Origin: Apium graveolens
Taxonomy: Eukaryota > Streptophyta > Magnoliopsida > Apiales > Apiaceae
Assembly: GCF_009905375.1 (NCBI RefSeq)
Contig: NC_133647.1
Location: 3,905,847 to 3,969,846 of the forward strand
Direction: 5' to 3'
Length of the DNA: 64,000 nucleotides
Part shown: positions 60,201-64,000 of the stretch, piece after piece
How positions within the stretch are numbered: the first letter of the stretch is position 1
Layout: each line of letters begins with the position of its first letter
Program-made: the position numbers and the translations under genes
Notes under the pieces: generated by a model
Database searches by the model: none
What the model was told of the DNA's origin: nothing
Seen by the model: the letters and a program-made list of their open reading frames with translations, nothing else

Positions 60201-63200
60201 TGCACGCTTTTTTATTCTTTTTATTGTTATATATGAATTTGACTTTCAATAAAAAAAAGTCATTCAAGTAAAATAAAATAAAACAAAACAATACATACTA
60301 TTCACTAGGGGTAAAATTAAAGATATATACAATTAATCCAAGATAAAATAAAATCAAAATCAAAAAAATATTTAGACCAACTAAAACAAAATGTTATGAT
60401 ATAGATTGTATTTGCCTGACTGGCACTGTCCGTTTTATAGCTGACACCAAATCCAAAGTTTCTGAAATGATATATTGTACCAACATTAGCACTAAGATGC
60501 TAATGTCTCGCAAGCTAAAACACTAATAAGATCACTTCAATATGGGTAAATTGAGTTGTAGTTTGGTCGCTTAAATCCTATAGTTGAATTCTTTGAATCA
60601 AATTTTATGATTAGATACAATGGTAATAGTTATTATATAAATAAGTCCAAAATTTGAATCTTATTAACGAACAAAGCAATTCAAAATTTTAAAATATTCT
60701 AATTGAAACATATGACCTATTTAACTGGGTCGGGTATATATATATTTTAAAACTATTTACAGTTGAACCTCGATAAAGTAATAATCGTTAAAGTAATAAC
60801 CTCGTTAAAATAATATTTTTTCCGGTCCCAACATAATGGACACAATGTAAGTAATAAACTCGCTAAAGTAATTTTTTTCTCGGTCCCAACCCTATTACTT
60901 TAAAGAAGTTTAACTGTACCAGGTCAGTTTATAAACTTATATCTATCTTAAAATCAAACTATTATAAATAGTTATTATAATATAATGAAAATCTATAAGG
61001 CTATACTTATCAGAATCTAACAAATTTAATTAAAAAAATCCCTTTTAACAAATTTATTAACAAAAAAATAAAATAAAAATAATAAAAATAACAATTTTTA
61101 AAACAACCATGCTTCGCACTGGTTTTAGGCTAGTAATAATAGTAAGCGTACGTACAATTCAAGGCAGGATATAATTTACTCACTTGTTTCTATATCTATC
61201 TTTCAGTCATGGAATCAATGTTGCTTTCAAATTCCTCTAATCCCAATAGAGTGGCAATGAACTAGTAAGTACAACTGAGTTCGCCTGTTTGTCTACTTGA
61301 GACTTGTAACTAACAATTAGTTAAACATCAAAAAACAATATTAAGGGACTATTCTCGCGGAATTCTAAAAAGATTGTAACTTGACAAAAGTAATTTTGCC
61401 CTCACCAGTCACCACATATAACTTAAGTTTTTACATTGTTAAATAAACTATCAAAACAACCGAAAACTTGTAAGGTGAACATTAGTTCAGTTTAAAATAA
61501 TAAAATAACTTCAAGTAACAAGTGATTTTTTTAAATTAAGAAAAACAGGATTTCTCAAAAAGTGTCACATATTGAATTATTCTCAAAGATAACATGCAAT
61601 ATGTACTTATAGTATTATATATGTACCGCTCAATTTTTTCATCGACATTAATTTTTTTCCCAATTTTTTTGACCATAGCATCAACCTGTAAAAGAAAAAA
61701 CATATATTTAAACAAAATATCACAAAGAGCTAACATAACGAAAATAAATCAGAGTACATCTTTCTTAGAGTTGATCTTAAGGAAGTAAGTAATGATACAA
61801 GCTTACCTTATCTGTAAGTACTGATGTAACATTATCGCCATTGTCTAATATGGCATCTACGTCATTTCCCCAGGGATCTATTGCTCCTTCCTTACATTCA
61901 TCTTCACTATATGCACCCATACTTTTCTGCACATTATGGCCAAAGTTCATCAAAAGGGTTTTACAAAAAAAACAGGCAGGCGGCTTACTACAGGATACAC
62001 ATGCACATTTTATAGTGATGTCATTTCAGGATTTCAAGTTTTGAGTCTACAAACATACTCTAGTGGCAGGAACTTCTTCAAGCACAACATAGAATGAAAA
62101 AAGATTATTGTGACAGGAGTTGTGCATTTGCAGAAGCCAGAGTTCCATAACCTGATTTCTCATTTGCTAAATGTACACAAAGACTGACATGCATTTACAC
62201 CAAACAATATAAGCGATACATTTATAGACCTTCACAAAAATTGTGGTTGACAGACAGTTGATATTAATTTCCCAAGAATAAACAAGGACAAACATAGTTG
62301 TCATACTTGCAATAAATACCAATTGTACAGAGTAACACAAAAAAAGAAGAAGATTATTTTGACTTGTGCAAACTGCTATTTTCAACTTTTAGCTCACAGT
62401 TTTGTAGTCCACTTCGCAGAAGGAATGATTCTGTATGCCAGAATATAAAAAATACCTCATCATTGACAAGACTCAAAATCTTTTCGCACTCCGTATAAAC
62501 ATTCTGCACATATCAGCAGTAAAATATTAGTACAGGTGTTGGGTACAACTTATGAGACTGTGGTCATAATGTCAAAAAAAAAAATTATGAGTTATTATGC
62601 TTACTAATGCAGAATCTAAAACAGCCATTGCATTACTGAGTTCACAAAGCTGCACATTTTCATCCACAGCTCTTGCTCTAGCTTGTCCTGATGCTCCATT
62701 GGTCACACCTTTTAGGACATCATCTTGAGTAGTATGAGAATTGGACTGCATTGCCTGAAGCTTTTTATCTTCTTTCTATGGAAACAAAAAAAAATCGAAC
62801 TGCCTCAGAAGAAATGAACAGTGTTAATGTGAACATGCAGAAAGCAGTTGCAGCTTAACAATAACGTGCTGATCCAATTTCTAGTTCTCATTCTAATAAT
62901 TCTTTAGACTCTTTTCAATTTACGAAGGCTATATTTTTTTGCTTTGTATAAATGCTGAATAAAAAAATATATTTGGACATCTTACAAGGAAAAACAATGA
63001 AACCTCAATGTCTTTTACTCATTAAATGGACATTCACCTACTGAATTAATTTTTTCCCGTTTCACTTTTCTCTGAGAATAACACAGCCTAAAAAATGCTA
63101 TGCTTAGTGTGCCCTGCACGAAAGAGTGGCTGTGAGTCACCATCAGGGCATGAGAGGTTGACTATATATAGTTAAATATGCTATTGACCCATGACAAAAG

Positions 63201-64000
63201 AAAAAAAAAACTTAATGTGTTTTTTCTGCAAATTTAGAAAGTCAATCTTATTCGCTTGTCATGGAAAGGATCGTTAGATGGTACCGATATAGCGCCAACA
63301 GTATGTATCAAGTCCAACGGAAGTGAACGTAGTGTATCTAAAAGAACTTTCACGGGCTTCTTTCCAATTGCAGTGAAGGCTCTGCAAACCACAAACTTAT
63401 AAAACCAAATTAGGAACACATTAAAAGATCATATGTTTATACTAAAAGCGCATATGAAAGAATGACTCCTGATTTCTAAATATACCTGGAGAAGATGTGA
63501 AGTGAAGAAGGTACAAAATTATTAACTGATAAATCCAGCCAATCGCAGAGCTGCACAAAGAAAGCTATTTCAGTTGATCACAATCCAAGATTAAAAAACT
63601 TACAAAAAATCAAAATTATCATGGAGATCTGTGCCTTTTAAGTGACATTTCTACCAATTCCAAACAAGTTGTTTAAATGAGTTATTTGCAAAAAAAGAAA
63701 TATTTAGAACTTGGAAAAAAATAAAATTTGTTGATTCACTTGTTTTCTTGTAACATCTTTCACTATTTTAGGGTTACTAAAGAGAGTTTAAAATTTATAG
63801 TACAGAGACTGTTCTTAATCATACATTAGATTGATAAGTCTCAGTAAAGTGAGCTGCATGCAAGACCTTACCCATGGTCCCATACTTCTGGATGTTGATT
63901 CTGCCGAAAACCCAGATTTATGACATAAAACAAATTTGAAAATTAAAAAAAATGTTTAAAACCATAAACGCTTTGATTTGAGAACGTTGATTTATTTTAG
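57293..64000 (-). CDS. LETM1: LETM1-like protein, partial (5' end beyond window), possibly a pseudogene
   Basis: LETM1 is an inner-membrane mitochondrial protein for cation/H+ exchange and ribosome binding. Minus-strand exons, 5' to 3': 63900-63872 (diverged), 63550-63486 (LCDWLDLSVNNFVPSSLHIFSR), 63381 to about 63200 (AFTAIGKK...SLPLD), 62775-62605, 62504-62457, 61926-61807, 61685-61627, 58091-57976 (EF-hand-like YCDGKIDMEVVAA), 57378-57293 (EEIVKLG, stop TAA). From 62775 onward the frame is continuous; the last three exons total 261 bp. The exon from 63381 meets a stop at about 63231 exactly where FLNLQ continues in another frame. The usual linker before the EF-hand is missing. Confidence 0.8.
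57379..57975 (-). repeat. Short tandem duplications in last LETM1-like intron
   Basis: 'ggttttatataaagaagagttatgtgaa' is repeated at about 57518 and 57546. 'gggttctttcattgtctgagtt' is repeated at 57589 and 57634. 'tgtctcaaaggtttat' is repeated at 57760 and 57776. Nothing else is recognised in this intron. Confidence 0.8.
59000..59450. mobile_element. hAT-like MITE, 451 bp
   Basis: The ends are inverted (GGGGGTGTATTCA at 59004; TGAATTCACCCCC ending 59449). TAGTTAC flanks both sides (58993-58999 and 59451-59457), a 7-bp match that extends to 8 with one mismatch. The inside is repeats of 'aaaatcc' and 'gaatacc' in both orientations. Confidence 0.8.
60760..60916. mobile_element. Emigrant-like MITE, 157 bp, TA TSD
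   Basis: It starts CAGTTGAACCTCGATAAAGT and ends with the near inverse ...GAAGTTTAACTG. TA flanks both sides (60758-60759, 60917-60918). 'cggtcccaac' blocks match the copy in SRPRB intron 5, in inverted orientation. Confidence 0.85.

Larger units (their letters stand above)
58092..61626 (-). other. 3.5-kb LETM1-like intron filled with repeats
   Basis: AT-rich. It holds a hAT-like MITE (59000-59450) and an Emigrant-like MITE (60760-60916). No further LETM1-like exon was recognised; the missing linker before the EF-hand may have been lost here. Confidence 0.55.

Noticed and set aside
1..64000. CRISPR arrays, bacterial operons or organellar insertions
   Set aside because: No regularly spaced identical repeats, no operon-like gene packing, and no rRNA, plastid or mitochondrial gene sequence was recognised.

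Overview
This window is nuclear DNA of a flowering plant, most likely a eudicot. The sequence is AT-rich, the genes carry many short exons with GT-AG introns, the intergenic space is full of Ty1/copia, CACTA/En-Spm, hAT, Tourist-like and Emigrant-like elements, and the genes are plant versions of eukaryotic housekeeping genes. I could not fix the species; an asterid would fit, but that is a guess.

Layout. 1-150 may be the end of a minus-strand exon. 180-4340 is a decayed Ty1/copia element with an internal deletion. 4900-10230 holds two diverged tandem copies of an unidentified minus-strand pseudogene; the second copy is interrupted by a terminal-inverted-repeat element carrying an En/Spm-type transposase fragment (about 7028-8720). 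10539-11748 is a solo LTR with a perfect 5-bp target duplication, from the same family as the first copia element.

Gene core. ORC4 (12314-16965, +, 16 exons, 418 codons) encodes an origin recognition complex subunit. A RING-plus-PHD protein resembling Arabidopsis At4g10930 follows (20395-31181, +, 14 exons, 1305 codons). The signal recognition particle receptor beta subunit is convergent to it (38045-32945, -, 6 exons, 289 codons). All three exon models close in frame with consensus splice sites apart from one GC-AG intron. ORC4 and SRPRB both have first introns containing tandem repeats that copy a splice site.

Repeat block. 38.8-42.4 kb is nested non-autonomous DNA transposons. 43044-53892 is a second copia element: 5' LTR, primer binding site, degenerate gag-pol, and then an extra downstream ORF (50800-53892) preceded by a G-box, a TATA box and a pyrimidine-rich leader of its own. 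A hAT-type MITE with an exact 8-bp target duplication splits that ORF. A Gypsy-like 3' fragment and another hAT-like MITE follow.

Right end. A short MORF/DAG-like organellar RNA-editing-factor gene (56279-57221, +) ends 71 bp from the stop of a convergent LETM1-like gene (57293 to beyond 64000, -). The LETM1-like gene has a C-terminal EF-hand-like region in frame, but upstream it has a frame break and a diverged exon, so it may be a pseudogene.

The genes do not form a pathway. The unusual features are the splice-site-copying intron repeats, a duplicated SRPRB leader, an intronic foldback and the extra copia ORF with promoter-like architecture.
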